Source: Stappia indica
Lineage (GTDB): Bacteria; Pseudomonadota; Alphaproteobacteria; Rhizobiales; Stappiaceae
Assembly: GCF_020177335.1 (NCBI RefSeq)
Contig: NZ_JAIVMG010000008.1
Coordinates: 1 to 64,000, forward strand
DNA length: 64,000 bases
Direction of reading: 5' to 3'
In this document: positions 1-7,061 of the stretch, in pieces
How positions within the stretch are numbered: position 1 is the stretch's first letter
How the letters are laid out: each line of letters opens with the position of its first letter
Notes under the pieces: generated by a model
Seen by the model: only the letters and a program-made list of their open reading frames with translations
Told to the model about the DNA's origin: nothing
Databases searched by the model: none
Program-made: the position numbers and the translations under genes

Positions 1-752
1 TAGTAGCGCAGCGTGCGCCGGATGGCGCTGAGCGTGCCATACGCGTCGTCCGTCATGGTGACGGCGAGGATCGGCGCGGACACCGAGGCCATCCGCCGCA
101 GCGCCGACCGTCGCTCCCGCGGCGGATGGCTCCTTTCGAAGCGCGGCCCGCGAAAGCTCCACTCCCGGGCCACGCCGGCGGGAAGATCCTCCAGCCACCC
201 CAGCCGCCGGCCGGGGAAATAGCCGCAACAGGCCGTCAGCGCCGGCATGACGATGTGCCATTGCCAGAACATCGAGAGCCAGTGCCGTCGGGCATAGTCG
301 CCGCACCAGGCGTATTGCGCCCCCACCGTCAGCATTCGGCTGACCAGCGGCGCGCTGGCCGCAAGCCCCGGCAGGAAGCCGCCGACGCTGTGGCCGACCA
401 CCAGCAGCGGCCGCTGCCGGCGCTCTTCATGCATCAGCCGCACGGCGGCATCGAAATCCTTCTCGCCCCAGTCGCGCCACAGGTAGTCGCAGCCCTTCAG
501 ATCGGCCGGCCGCGACGCGCCAATCCCCCGATAGTCATAGGTCAGCACATCGAAGCCCCGCCCGGCCAGGAACTGGGCGTAGCGATGATAGTAGCGCGCC
601 AGCACCCCGGTGGCCGGGTTGATGATCACCTGGCCGCGGCGGCCGTTATCAGTGCCGCGCCAGAGATGGCCGCCGAGAACGACCCCGTCCTTGCAGGGAA
701 TCGTGATCTCTTCGCAGCCAATCGGTTTCAGGTGAAGGACATTGTCGTGCAT
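1..752 (-). CDS. alpha/beta hydrolase, partial (C-terminus beyond left edge)
   Basis: This reading frame is open from the ATG at 752 to the window edge, giving 250 residues. It has the serine-hydrolase elbow GHSVGG near residue 120, an upstream TYDYRGIGAS segment typical of the oxyanion-side strand, and a TMTDDAYGT segment that should carry the acid residue. The family is the COG4757-like 'predicted alpha/beta hydrolase' group. The catalytic His would lie outside the window. It is separated from the MaoC gene upstream by about 140 bp that contain a 22-bp inverted repeat, so it is probably transcribed and regulated on its own. Its substrate is unknown, and membership of the biosynthetic cluster is possible but unproven. 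Confidence 0.8.
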   Translation of the reverse strand, partial: MHDNVLHLKPIGCEEITIPCKDGVVLGGHLWRGTDNGRRGQVIINPATGVLARYYHRYAQFLAGRGFDVLTYDYRGIGASRPADLKGCDYLWRDWGEKDFDAAVRLMHEERRQRPLLVVGHSVGGFLPGLAASAPLVSRMLTVGAQYAWCGDYARRHWLSMFWQWHIVMPALTACCGYFPGRRLGWLEDLPAGVAREWSFRGPRFERSHPPRERRSALRRMASVSAPILAVTMTDDAYGTLSAIRRTLRY

Positions 753-783
753 GTCGGTCAGCCTACGCCCACGCACCCCTTGA

Positions 784-805
784 GTACATTCACTAGTGAG
801 TATAC
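784..805. promoter_or_regulatory. 22-bp inverted repeat, candidate TetR-type operator
   Basis: The two 11-base arms (gtacattcact and agtgagtatac) pair at 9 of 11 positions around a perfect core TCACTAGTGA. The centre lies about 42 bp upstream of the ATG of the hydrolase at 752, a normal place for an operator over a promoter. Its size and symmetry resemble TetR-family operators. No TetR gene is present in the window, so the regulator is inferred. Confidence 0.45.
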
Positions 806-889
806 ATTTTCGGCGCGCAACCGGTCCTGCTGACCGTCCGCGACGATAGGTCGCAGCAGGGACGGGCAAGCTCTCCCGGTGCGCGGCCG

Positions 890-1348
890 TCAGGGCTGGC
901 TGCGGCGCTGCATCACCAGTTTGGCGACCATCACCTGAACCGGCTCATCGCGCTGATTGAGCGTCCTGATCCGCAACTTGACGATCCCGCGCTTCGGTGC
1001 GGATCGGGAGGGGATGGTTTCCAGCGCGGTAATGTCGAGCCGGAGAGTGTCGCCGGGCAGGACGGATTGAGGCCAGCGAAACTCCTCGAAACCGGCGCCG
1101 ACAATCCCGCCGGCGGGCCGGAAGGCGCTGCCGACCAGAAGGCGCATGGTCAGCGCCGCCGTGTTCCAGCCGCTGGCCACCAGCCGTCCGAAGAACGTAT
1201 CGCGGGCGCGCTCATCGTTGAGATGAAACACCTGCGGATCGTATTGCGCGGCGAAGGTGACGATCTCTTCTTCGGTCACGGTGATGGATGGCGAGCCGAA
1301 GGTCATGCCGGGGACGATCTCGTCAAGATAAAGCAGGGGTTCGCTCAT
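890..1348 (-). CDS. MaoC-family (R)-hydratase/dehydratase
   Basis: A 152-residue single hot-dog protein. It shows the MaoC layout: an F-x-x-x-Y-D-P-Q-V-F-H-L-N segment (hydratase Asp/His motif), then a W-P-x-S-V-L-P-G-D-T-L segment followed by strands ending in VMVAKLVMQR. MaoC enzymes hydrate or dehydrate (R)-3-hydroxyacyl thioesters. The ATG at 1348 (MSEPLLYLD) was chosen; the longer upstream frame is compositionally non-protein and overlaps the preceding gene. It is the last gene of the leftward operon with the FabG-like, ACP and FabZ-like genes, so it probably acts on the acyl-ACP or acyl-CoA chain of the cluster. Confidence 0.85.
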   Translation of the reverse strand: MSEPLLYLDEIVPGMTFGSPSITVTEEEIVTFAAQYDPQVFHLNDERARDTFFGRLVASGWNTAALTMRLLVGSAFRPAGGIVGAGFEEFRWPQSVLPGDTLRLDITALETIPSRSAPKRGIVKLRIRTLNQRDEPVQVMVAKLVMQRRSQP

Positions 1349-1400
1349 GCCACCTCCCGTGGTTGCGTGCGCCATCCGCCAGCTCTGGCCGGATGCGGTG

Positions 1401-2141
1401 TCATCTTGCGAAGCCGCCATCGCAGCGGATGGTGGTCGACTGCACATAGCCCGGCTCGAGCAGGAACCGGACGGCTTGCGCGATTTCCTCCGGCTTGCCG
1501 ATGCGCCTGAGGGCGGAGACATCCAGAAAGGGTTGAATGCGCTCCCGGGCGAGGGGGGCGGTCATGTCCGTTTCGATGAAGCCGGGGGCGACGGCATTGA
1601 CGCCAATTCCCTTCGGGCCGAGCAACTCGCCGAGCCAGTGCGTAACGCCGATCAGCCCGCCCTTGCTGGCGCTGTAGGGAACCTGCCCGTCCGTGCCATA
1701 GACGCCCCCAAGCGAGGAGACCAGAACGATACGGCCCGCCGCCGATTGCTCCAGAAAGGGCAACGCGCTGAGGAGCAGTCGCAAGGTTCCGGTCAGATTG
1801 GTCCGGATCACCGAGGAGATCTGATCTGCCTGCAAGGTGAGGAAGGGGCCGTCATTGGTCATGCCCGCATTGCCGACCACCGCATCGATGCCGCCGAAAC
1901 GGGCGGCGACGCGGGCCGGCAGCTCTCGCGTTTCCTGCGGGTCGGACATGTCGGCCTGAAACACCTCGGCCTTGGCGCCGGCAGCTCTCACCGTCGCGGC
2001 GACCTGGTCGGCGGCAGCGCGATCGGTGCGATAGCACAGGGCCAGCCGGTGACCGTCCGGGGCCAGATGCTCGGCTATGGAGGCGCCGATGCCCCGGGAG
2101 GCGCCGGTGATGAGAATGGTCGAGGGAGATGGCGGGTTCAA
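1401..2141 (-). CDS. FabG-like 3-oxoacyl-ACP reductase (SDR)
   Basis: A 246-residue classical SDR. It has the NAD(P)-binding GASRGIG at about residues 13-19, NAG at 91-93, and the catalytic Ser near 142, Tyr156 and Lys160 in YSASK. The C-terminus (TTIRCDGG) is FabG-like and the length is normal for the family. The best start is a TTG at 2141 that overlaps the TGA of the upstream gene, indicating translational coupling; a conventional ATG would lie far inside the upstream gene in an implausible frame. It should reduce the 3-oxoacyl-ACP made by the KS pair. It is coupled directly to a degenerate SDR, so the two may form a heteromer. Confidence 0.88.
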   Translation of the reverse strand: MNPPSPSTILITGASRGIGASIAEHLAPDGHRLALCYRTDRAAADQVAATVRAAGAKAEVFQADMSDPQETRELPARVAARFGGIDAVVGNAGMTNDGPFLTLQADQISSVIRTNLTGTLRLLLSALPFLEQSAAGRIVLVSSLGGVYGTDGQVPYSASKGGLIGVTHWLGELLGPKGIGVNAVAPGFIETDMTAPLARERIQPFLDVSALRRIGKPEEIAQAVRFLLEPGYVQSTTIRCDGGFAR

Positions 2142-2839
2142 ATGTTCTGCTCCGTCAAGCCGATGCCGACAGGAACGACCAGGCCGGACATGGGAAGGTC
2201 TGCCTGAGCGAGCAGGCCGCACAGAAAGCCGGCCACCGAGGTTGCGGGCGACTTGCGGAACCGCGAGGCATAGACATTCGTGCGGTTGCGCGGGGTGCGC
2301 CACTGGTCCTCCGGAACCCGGTCGAATTCCAGCTGGACCTCAAGGCAATTGACGAGAACATCCATCCGGCGGATCTCCCGGGCAAAGCTCTTCACCGCGG
2401 CGCGCCGGGCCATCGTGTCGATGGGCGAGGTGGCTATGGGAACAAGGTACCTGGCGCTTTGATCGGGGGTGATGACCCAGATCTGCCCGCCGCGATGGCG
2501 GGCGAGCAGGCGGCCGGCGGCCTGCAGTTGCATCAGGAACGACAGGATCGCGGTTTCGTGGGAAAGCGCCAGCCGGTCGATGTCGTCGGCCGTGCGCGGC
2601 AGGTCGTGCTCGATGGCGACCGGACCGAAGACGATCCGGTCAATGGGGGCGGCCGACATGTCCCAGGCATCGAGCGCGACCACGGCAGACCCTTGCCGGT
2701 CGCCATCAGGGCGGCCGGCAGGGGCGCCAGCGGGGGCGTGATCGCCAAGCTCATGGACGGCGACCGGCAGGCCGGACAGCTTCGCGCGAAGCGCGTCCAT
2801 CAGGCTGTCGGGCTCGCCAATAAGGAGGACGCCGTTCAT
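2138..2839 (-). CDS. degenerate SDR-like protein, probably non-catalytic
   Basis: A 233-residue protein that reads like a Rossmann-fold SDR whose motifs have been lost. The N-terminal strand (VLLIGEPDS) has no GxxxGxG. The region where YxxxK should lie reads SPIDTMARRAA. The following helix and strand (FAREIRRMDVLVNCLEV) still match the SDR pattern around 'R-V-N'. The C-terminal LVVPVG resembles an SDR end. The ATG at 2839 is used; a TTG at 2857 is possible. It sits between the ACP and the FabG-like gene and is translationally coupled to the latter, suggesting a structural partner of that ketoreductase. The assignment to SDR is by pattern only. Confidence 0.65.
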   Translation of the reverse strand: MNGVLLIGEPDSLMDALRAKLSGLPVAVHELGDHAPAGAPAGRPDGDRQGSAVVALDAWDMSAAPIDRIVFGPVAIEHDLPRTADDIDRLALSHETAILSFLMQLQAAGRLLARHRGGQIWVITPDQSARYLVPIATSPIDTMARRAAVKSFAREIRRMDVLVNCLEVQLEFDRVPEDQWRTPRNRTNVYASRFRKSPATSVAGFLCGLLAQADLPMSGLVVPVGIGLTEQNI

Positions 2840-2860
2840 GTGGTTCGACACCTGCAAGGT

Positions 2861-3166
2861 CTATTGCGCCGGGGCGGCGTCTTGCGGCACGCGCCGCGTG
2901 ACATAGTCCGCAAGCGTGCCGATGGTGGCGCAGGTCTCGCGCAGGTCTTCGGGGGTCAGGTCCTGCCGGGGAAGCGAGAACTGCCGTTCGACGCCCACGA
3001 CCAGTTCGAGTGTGTCGACGGAATCGAGCGAAAGCGGCGGCTCGCTCAAGGCGGTCGCCTCATTGAGATCCTTGAGCTCGATGCCGCTTGCCCCAAGATC
3101 GAGGCGCTCGATCAGAAGGTCCTTGCAGATGAAATCGACGATCTGTTCCCTGGTAATCGCAGTCAT
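2861..3166 (-). CDS. acyl carrier protein
   Basis: A 101-residue acidic protein with the ACP fold pattern. The phosphopantetheine serine is Ser49 in LSLDSVD, followed by the helix II sequence TLELVVGVERQF. A GGAG ribosome-binding site lies about 11 bases before the ATG at 3166. It is the longest of the three ACPs in the cluster, with a short Pro/Ala tail. Because it sits with the dehydratase and reductases, it is a likely carrier for chain extension. The Sfp-type transferase at 22533 is the obvious candidate for its activation. Confidence 0.9.
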   Translation of the reverse strand: MTAITREQIVDFICKDLLIERLDLGASGIELKDLNEATALSEPPLSLDSVDTLELVVGVERQFSLPRQDLTPEDLRETCATIGTLADYVTRRVPQDAAPAQ

Positions 3167-3268
3167 ATCGGTTGCTCCGTCTTGGTTCGGATCCTGAAGG
3201 GTGCCGCGCGATGCTCCGTGCCCTGGCAACAATGTCGGCACCAATGTCGAGGCGTACGGCCTGGCTCG

Positions 3269-3763
3269 TTATTCCGCCCACCAGAGTGTCAGTTCGGCGC
3301 GCATGCACTGAACGTCTCCCCGTCGGATCGAGGTCTTGAAGGAAAAGAAGCTGCCCGGGCCGGCTGTCCCTCGCGGGCCGGGATCACGCGTCAGTCGCGC
3401 CTCCGCGACCACGGTTTCGCCCGGCAGGACCGGCGCCTTGAAGGCGGCATTGCCGGAGCCGACGAGATAGGCCTTGACCGTCTTGCCGGCGCGCAAGCCC
3501 AGCAGCACGTTCGCGGTCTGGGCAGCCATTTCCAGAAGAAGCACCCCCGGGACGATCGGGTCCCCCGGAAAGTGACCGGCAAAGAACCAGTTCCCTTCAT
3601 CGAACCGGTGGGTTCCGCGTGCGGTCAGGAGCTCGCTGTCGGCCTCCACATGGTCGACGAAGAGAAAAGGGTCCCGGTGGGCAAGCAGCCTTTTCACGGA
3701 AGCGGCGGACGCAGGGTCGGTCACGGTCTCGGGGGGAAGCATCTGGCTCTCCGAATGTCTCAT
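3269..3763 (-). CDS. FabZ/FabA-like 3-hydroxyacyl-ACP dehydratase
   Basis: A 164-residue hot-dog dehydratase. HRDPFLFVD (29-37) is the FabZ entry motif, His64 in GHFPGDPIVPG and Glu78 in LLLEMAAQ are the expected catalytic pair. It has a short N-terminal extension relative to E. coli FabZ. Two starts are possible, 3763 (MRHSES) and 3742 (MLPPE); the second has a better spaced GGAG. Neighbours are an ACP and ketoreductase genes, so it should remove water from the beta-hydroxyacyl-ACP intermediate and give double bonds. No enoyl reductase gene is seen in the cluster, which favours an unsaturated (polyene) chain. Confidence 0.9.
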   Translation of the reverse strand: MRHSESQMLPPETVTDPASAASVKRLLAHRDPFLFVDHVEADSELLTARGTHRFDEGNWFFAGHFPGDPIVPGVLLLEMAAQTANVLLGLRAGKTVKAYLVGSGNAAFKAPVLPGETVVAEARLTRDPGPRGTAGPGSFFSFKTSIRRGDVQCMRAELTLWWAE

Positions 3764-3789
3764 GCGTCCGCCGTTCCTCGTCTCGGGCC

Positions 3790-5010
3790 TCAGTTCTTCG
3801 CGGTTTCCTTCTGCTCGATGACTTCCCAGCCGTCGGTCATCGCCTTCACCAGGACAAAGTCCTTGTCGGATTCGCCCTCGTTGGTCCGGGCGATGGGGCC
3901 GAGGAGGCCGTCGACCAGGTTGAGCTTCTGGATGCCCCGGCGGATTTTTTCGCGATCCTCGGCGACGGTTTCCGGCTTTGCCTCAACGCCCTCGTTCTCG
4001 ATCGCCTGCTTGATCGCATACATGTTTTCCCAGGCCGCCATGCTGTGAAGGTCCGCATAGCCGCCGAACTGCGCCGTGGCCGCGGCCGCCGCGCGGGCGA
4101 TGTCGTTGATCGGGGCGAAGCTGGTCGGTACGATCATCCCGGCGGCCTGTGCGCCGCAATCGTCGATCAGCTGAGGGGTGGTGAGGCTGGTCAGCCCGAT
4201 GACCGCGGGCGGGTTGTAGTTCTGGCGCTCCATCTCGCGCAGCACGCCGCAGGCGGAGAACGGGTGGGCGGAAATCACCACGATATCCGCATTCACGGCG
4301 GCCATTTCCTTGACCTGCTCGACGAAGTCCACATCGTCGACCAGCCACTTCGCCTGGCCCTTCACCTCATAGCCGGCGAGCCCGGCGCGTTCCTTGATGA
4401 TGTTGTACCAGGTCTGGTTGGAGTGAACGAAGTTCTCCTCAACGCCGGCGTAGACGGTCTTCAGCTCAGGGTTTTCCTGATGCATCCACGCCCAGAGCGC
4501 ATCGTACATCTGGATCTCGTCGGGGATGTTGCGGAACGCCCAGTCGGAAATCCCGGCAAGACCCTTGCGCATCGCCACATCGGCGAAAACCGGGATCCGG
4601 TGACCGGTGTCGCTGTCATCGCCAGCCTTTTTCTGCAGGCTTTCGAACACCGGCTTCAGCACCGAGGAGCAGGTGGTGCCGATGACCGCCAGCCAATCTT
4701 CCTCTGCGAAAGACCCCAGCGTCGCGACACCGAGTTCCGAATCGCAGCGATCATCCCGATACTCGATCTCGATGCGCGCCCGTGTGCCATCGGCCAGGCG
4801 AACCCCGCCGGCGCGATTGATGAGCGATCCGGCGGCACGCATGGCCGCTTCACTGTTGTCGCCGAAGGGCTTCAGAACGCCCGACTTCGCGCCGAAGCCG
4901 CCGATCTTCACGACCCGGTCGGCAGACCAGGCCGGCTGTGCACAAAGCATGGCGGCTGCGAGTCCGACAACTGCCCCCGTACAGGACTTCACTGCAGAGA
5001 TCGTGATCAT
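3790..5010 (-). CDS. periplasmic binding protein, LivJ-like (type 1 fold)
   Basis: A 406-residue ABC-type solute-binding protein. An N-terminal signal peptide (about residues 1-29, ending AWSA) precedes the mature start DRVVKIGG. The body follows the branched-chain amino-acid/amide binding family: GDNSEAAMRAA, VIGTTCSSV, a central IVVISAHPFSACG and a C-terminal DGLLGPI segment. No permease or ATPase gene for this class lies nearby, so it is an orphan. It is the first gene of the leftward biosynthetic operon, 26 bp before the dehydratase, which suggests it binds a precursor, a signal or the product rather than feeding a normal amino-acid importer. Confidence 0.88.
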   Translation of the reverse strand: MITISAVKSCTGAVVGLAAAMLCAQPAWSADRVVKIGGFGAKSGVLKPFGDNSEAAMRAAGSLINRAGGVRLADGTRARIEIEYRDDRCDSELGVATLGSFAEEDWLAVIGTTCSSVLKPVFESLQKKAGDDSDTGHRIPVFADVAMRKGLAGISDWAFRNIPDEIQMYDALWAWMHQENPELKTVYAGVEENFVHSNQTWYNIIKERAGLAGYEVKGQAKWLVDDVDFVEQVKEMAAVNADIVVISAHPFSACGVLREMERQNYNPPAVIGLTSLTTPQLIDDCGAQAAGMIVPTSFAPINDIARAAAAATAQFGGYADLHSMAAWENMYAIKQAIENEGVEAKPETVAEDREKIRRGIQKLNLVDGLLGPIARTNEGESDKDFVLVKAMTDGWEVIEQKETAKN

Positions 5011-5161
5011 TGCTAAGCCTCTATTTTAAGGTTCACCCTTCGGGATTGAAAACGGGAGTCAGGCAAATCAAATAATACATCGTTTGATTTGCGTATTTCA
5101 TGATTATTTACATGGCATTCATTTCGAGAATGCAGACTCCATTATATAGTCAATTAGATCA

Positions 5162-5179
5162 ACTACCCTTTGTGGTAGT
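5162..5179. promoter_or_regulatory. dyad operator candidate 1 (ACTACC-N6-GGTAGT)
   Basis: A perfect inverted repeat with 6-base arms and a 6-base spacer (ctttgt). A second, related site lies 54 bp downstream. The 18-20 bp size fits a dimeric HTH regulator such as a LuxR-type protein, one of which is encoded at 12777-12983, but the sequence is not a canonical lux box. Confidence 0.45.
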
Positions 5180-5216
5180 GGGTTATGTCAATAAATATAT
5201 GTAACTAGTGGGGTCG

Positions 5217-5233
5217 CTACTATTGTTGGTAGT
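5217..5233. promoter_or_regulatory. dyad operator candidate 2 (CTACT-N6-GGTAGT)
   Basis: This site matches the first dyad at 13 of 17 positions (CTACY, six bases, GGTAGT). The 54-bp centre-to-centre distance is about five helical turns, as expected for two operators on the same face of the DNA. It lies about 70 bp upstream of the exporter start at 5303. Confidence 0.4.
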
Positions 5234-5302
5234 TGCTCGCCCTATTTTCATGATCAATTCTCTTGGCGATTTTCTATTTCGCAATTGCACCCTGGAGGGG
5301 TC

Positions 5303-6811
5303 ATGCCTGGCGTGCCCAAAGACACGGCCCCTGAACCGGGCGCCATCCTCGATCCCCGCGCCGCTCCCGAGATCGGCGGTGTTCCCATGCAAGGCTCGCT
5401 CTGGATGCTCGCAGTCATTCTGTGCGGGCAGGCTCTGGCTGCCATGGATACGGCGATCGTCAACGTGGCCGCGCCAACGCTGCAGGCCGAACTCGGCCTG
5501 TCCGGCGCCTCCTTGCAATTGACCGTTGCCGGCTATGGCCTCGCCTATGCGTCTTTCCTGATCACGGCAGCAAGGCTCGGTGATCTTTACGGCTACCGCC
5601 GCTTGTTCATGCTTGGGGTGGCGGTCTTCACGATCTCGTCGCTGGTGTGCGGCACGGCGCAAACCGCTGGTGTCCTGATCCTCGGCCGCATCCTGCAGGG
5701 GCTTGGGGCGGCGCTCCTGGTGCCGCAGGTGCTCTCCCTGATCCAGTTGAGCTACAGCGGGGCGGCGAAGGCTCGCGCCGTCGGCCTCTACTCCATGATC
5801 CTCGGGTTGGGCGCTGCGGCCGGTCAGCTTCTCGGCGGGGTCATCGTCGATATCGACCTGTGGTCGCTGAGCTGGCGCCCGGCGTTTCTGGTCAATATTC
5901 CCGTTGGCGTCGCGCTCATCGGTCTGGCGCTGTTTTTCCTACCACGGATTGTCGAGCGCCGCCGGGTCAGGCTCGATCTGGTCGGCGTTCTTGCGGTCAC
6001 CGGTGTCGCCCTCTGCGTGCTGGTGCCGTTGACCTTCGGCCGGGAGCTGGGCTGGCCGGTCTGGTCTCTCGTGATGATCGGCGCCGGCCTGCTCGCGCTC
6101 GTTGCCTTCTGGCGCTACGAGCAGGCGCTGTCGCGCCGTGGCGGCGCACCGCTGCTGGATCCCGCCTTGCTGACCATTCGCGGCGTGCCCCAGGGGCTGG
6201 GGATCGTCGCTGTCGGCTTCATCGGATACGGCGGCTGGCTTCTCACCGTTGCCCTTTATCTGCAGGTCGGCCTGGGCTTCAGCCCGCTGGTCTCGGGGGT
6301 GACCTTCGGTGCCTATGCGGCCGGCTTCGGGGTGTGGAACCTGTTCTGGTCGCGCCTGCCGGACCGGATCGTCGCCCATGCGCCCTCCGTGGCCCTGGCG
6401 ACCTTGCTGTGTGCCAGTCTGGCATTCGGGTTTCTGGTCTCCGATGGCTGGTGGCACCCGGTCGCCGGACCTCTGCTGCTGTTTGCCGCCGGCAGCGGCC
6501 ATGGCCTGAGCTTCGGCACCAGCGTCAACCGCATGACCGCTGTCATCCCGCCTTCGTTCGCGGCGTCGCTGAGCGGCCTCGTCACCAGTTGCTCCCAGTT
6601 TTCCATCGTCACCGGAACCGCGCTTTTGGGCAGCGTCTATTTCGCGGTCGCAGCCAGCGTTCCGGACGGTGAGAACGGGTCTGGCGCAGGCATGGGTGCT
6701 GTGGCGTTCGCCGTTGCCATTGGCGCGGGTCTCGGCCTCATTCTATCGGCTCGGCTGCCGTCCACTTCCTTGATTTCACAAGTTAAAAGCGCGAGGCCCT
6801 CGGATGGGTGA
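5303..6811 (+). CDS. MFS transporter, DHA2 (EmrB/QacA) type exporter
   Basis: A 502-residue integral membrane protein with about 14 hydrophobic segments, the DHA2 topology. Family signatures are visible: MDTAIVNVAAPTLQ in the first helix (motif D1), ARLGDLYGYRR (motif A) in loop 2-3, GRILQGLGAALLVPQ (motif B) and LGLGAAAGQLLGG (motif C, typical of exporters). The ATG at 5303 is preceded by GGAGGGG. It leads the rightward operon and its stop overlaps the ACP start by 8 bp. The likely job is export of the product of the cluster and self-protection. Confidence 0.9.
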   Translation: MPGVPKDTAPEPGAILDPRAAPEIGGVPMQGSLWMLAVILCGQALAAMDTAIVNVAAPTLQAELGLSGASLQLTVAGYGLAYASFLITAARLGDLYGYRRLFMLGVAVFTISSLVCGTAQTAGVLILGRILQGLGAALLVPQVLSLIQLSYSGAAKARAVGLYSMILGLGAAAGQLLGGVIVDIDLWSLSWRPAFLVNIPVGVALIGLALFFLPRIVERRRVRLDLVGVLAVTGVALCVLVPLTFGRELGWPVWSLVMIGAGLLALVAFWRYEQALSRRGGAPLLDPALLTIRGVPQGLGIVAVGFIGYGGWLLTVALYLQVGLGFSPLVSGVTFGAYAAGFGVWNLFWSRLPDRIVAHAPSVALATLLCASLAFGFLVSDGWWHPVAGPLLLFAAGSGHGLSFGTSVNRMTAVIPPSFAASLSGLVTSCSQFSIVTGTALLGSVYFAVAASVPDGENGSGAGMGAVAFAVAIGAGLGLILSARLPSTSLISQVKSARPSDG

Positions 6812-7061
6812 GAATTCAAATGCAGAAATTGTCGATGAGCTTCGTCATCTGATAGCGCAGATCATCCATCTGGATCCCGGCGCGATGGAAGCGGGGCAGC
6901 CGCTGCGCGACTACGGCATCACTTCCATCGAGCTGATCGATTTCATCAGGCGGATCGAGCGTCGCTACTCCATTTCGTTTCAGCCCGATGCGCTGAAGGA
7001 AATCACGTTGAACGCGCTCGCCGAGAATGTTCATCTGGCAATGGACGGGCAGATGCAATGA
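6804..7061 (+). CDS. acyl carrier protein
   Basis: An 85-residue ACP. The phosphopantetheine attachment is Ser41 in YGITSIELIDF, where the usual D-S-L is T-S-I. Helix III and the C-terminus are normal. The start overlaps the exporter stop, and its own stop overlaps the KS start by 4 bp (ATGA). Being directly coupled to the KS and CLF-like genes, it is the best candidate for the carrier that interacts with the ketosynthase during chain extension. Confidence 0.9.
   Translation: MGENSNAEIVDELRHLIAQIIHLDPGAMEAGQPLRDYGITSIELIDFIRRIERRYSISFQPDALKEITLNALAENVHLAMDGQMQ

Larger units (their letters stand above)
5011..5302. promoter_or_regulatory. AT-rich divergent promoter region
   Basis: This non-coding 292-bp stretch separates the divergent operons led by the binding protein (leftward) and the DHA2 exporter (rightward). 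It is much richer in A and T than its flanks and must carry both promoters. It contains two similar dyads (5163-5179 and 5217-5233), annotated separately. A strong GGAGGGG ribosome-binding site at 5294-5300 fixes the exporter start at 5303. No RNA gene was recognised. Confidence 0.75.

Noticed and set aside
126-833. A 235-residue plus-strand frame at the left edge
   Set aside because: It is antisense to the alpha/beta hydrolase, which has the GHSVGG elbow and an open frame to the window edge.
2129-4048. A 639-residue open frame on the plus strand
   Set aside because: It runs antisense to the FabG-like, degenerate SDR, ACP and FabZ-like genes, all with clear family motifs. Its Arg/Gly-rich translation matches no family and is a codon-bias shadow.
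5162-5233. Canonical lux boxes in the divergent promoter
   Set aside because: The dyads lack the usual CTG...CAG-type ends of lux/tra boxes, so they are reported only as operator candidates.
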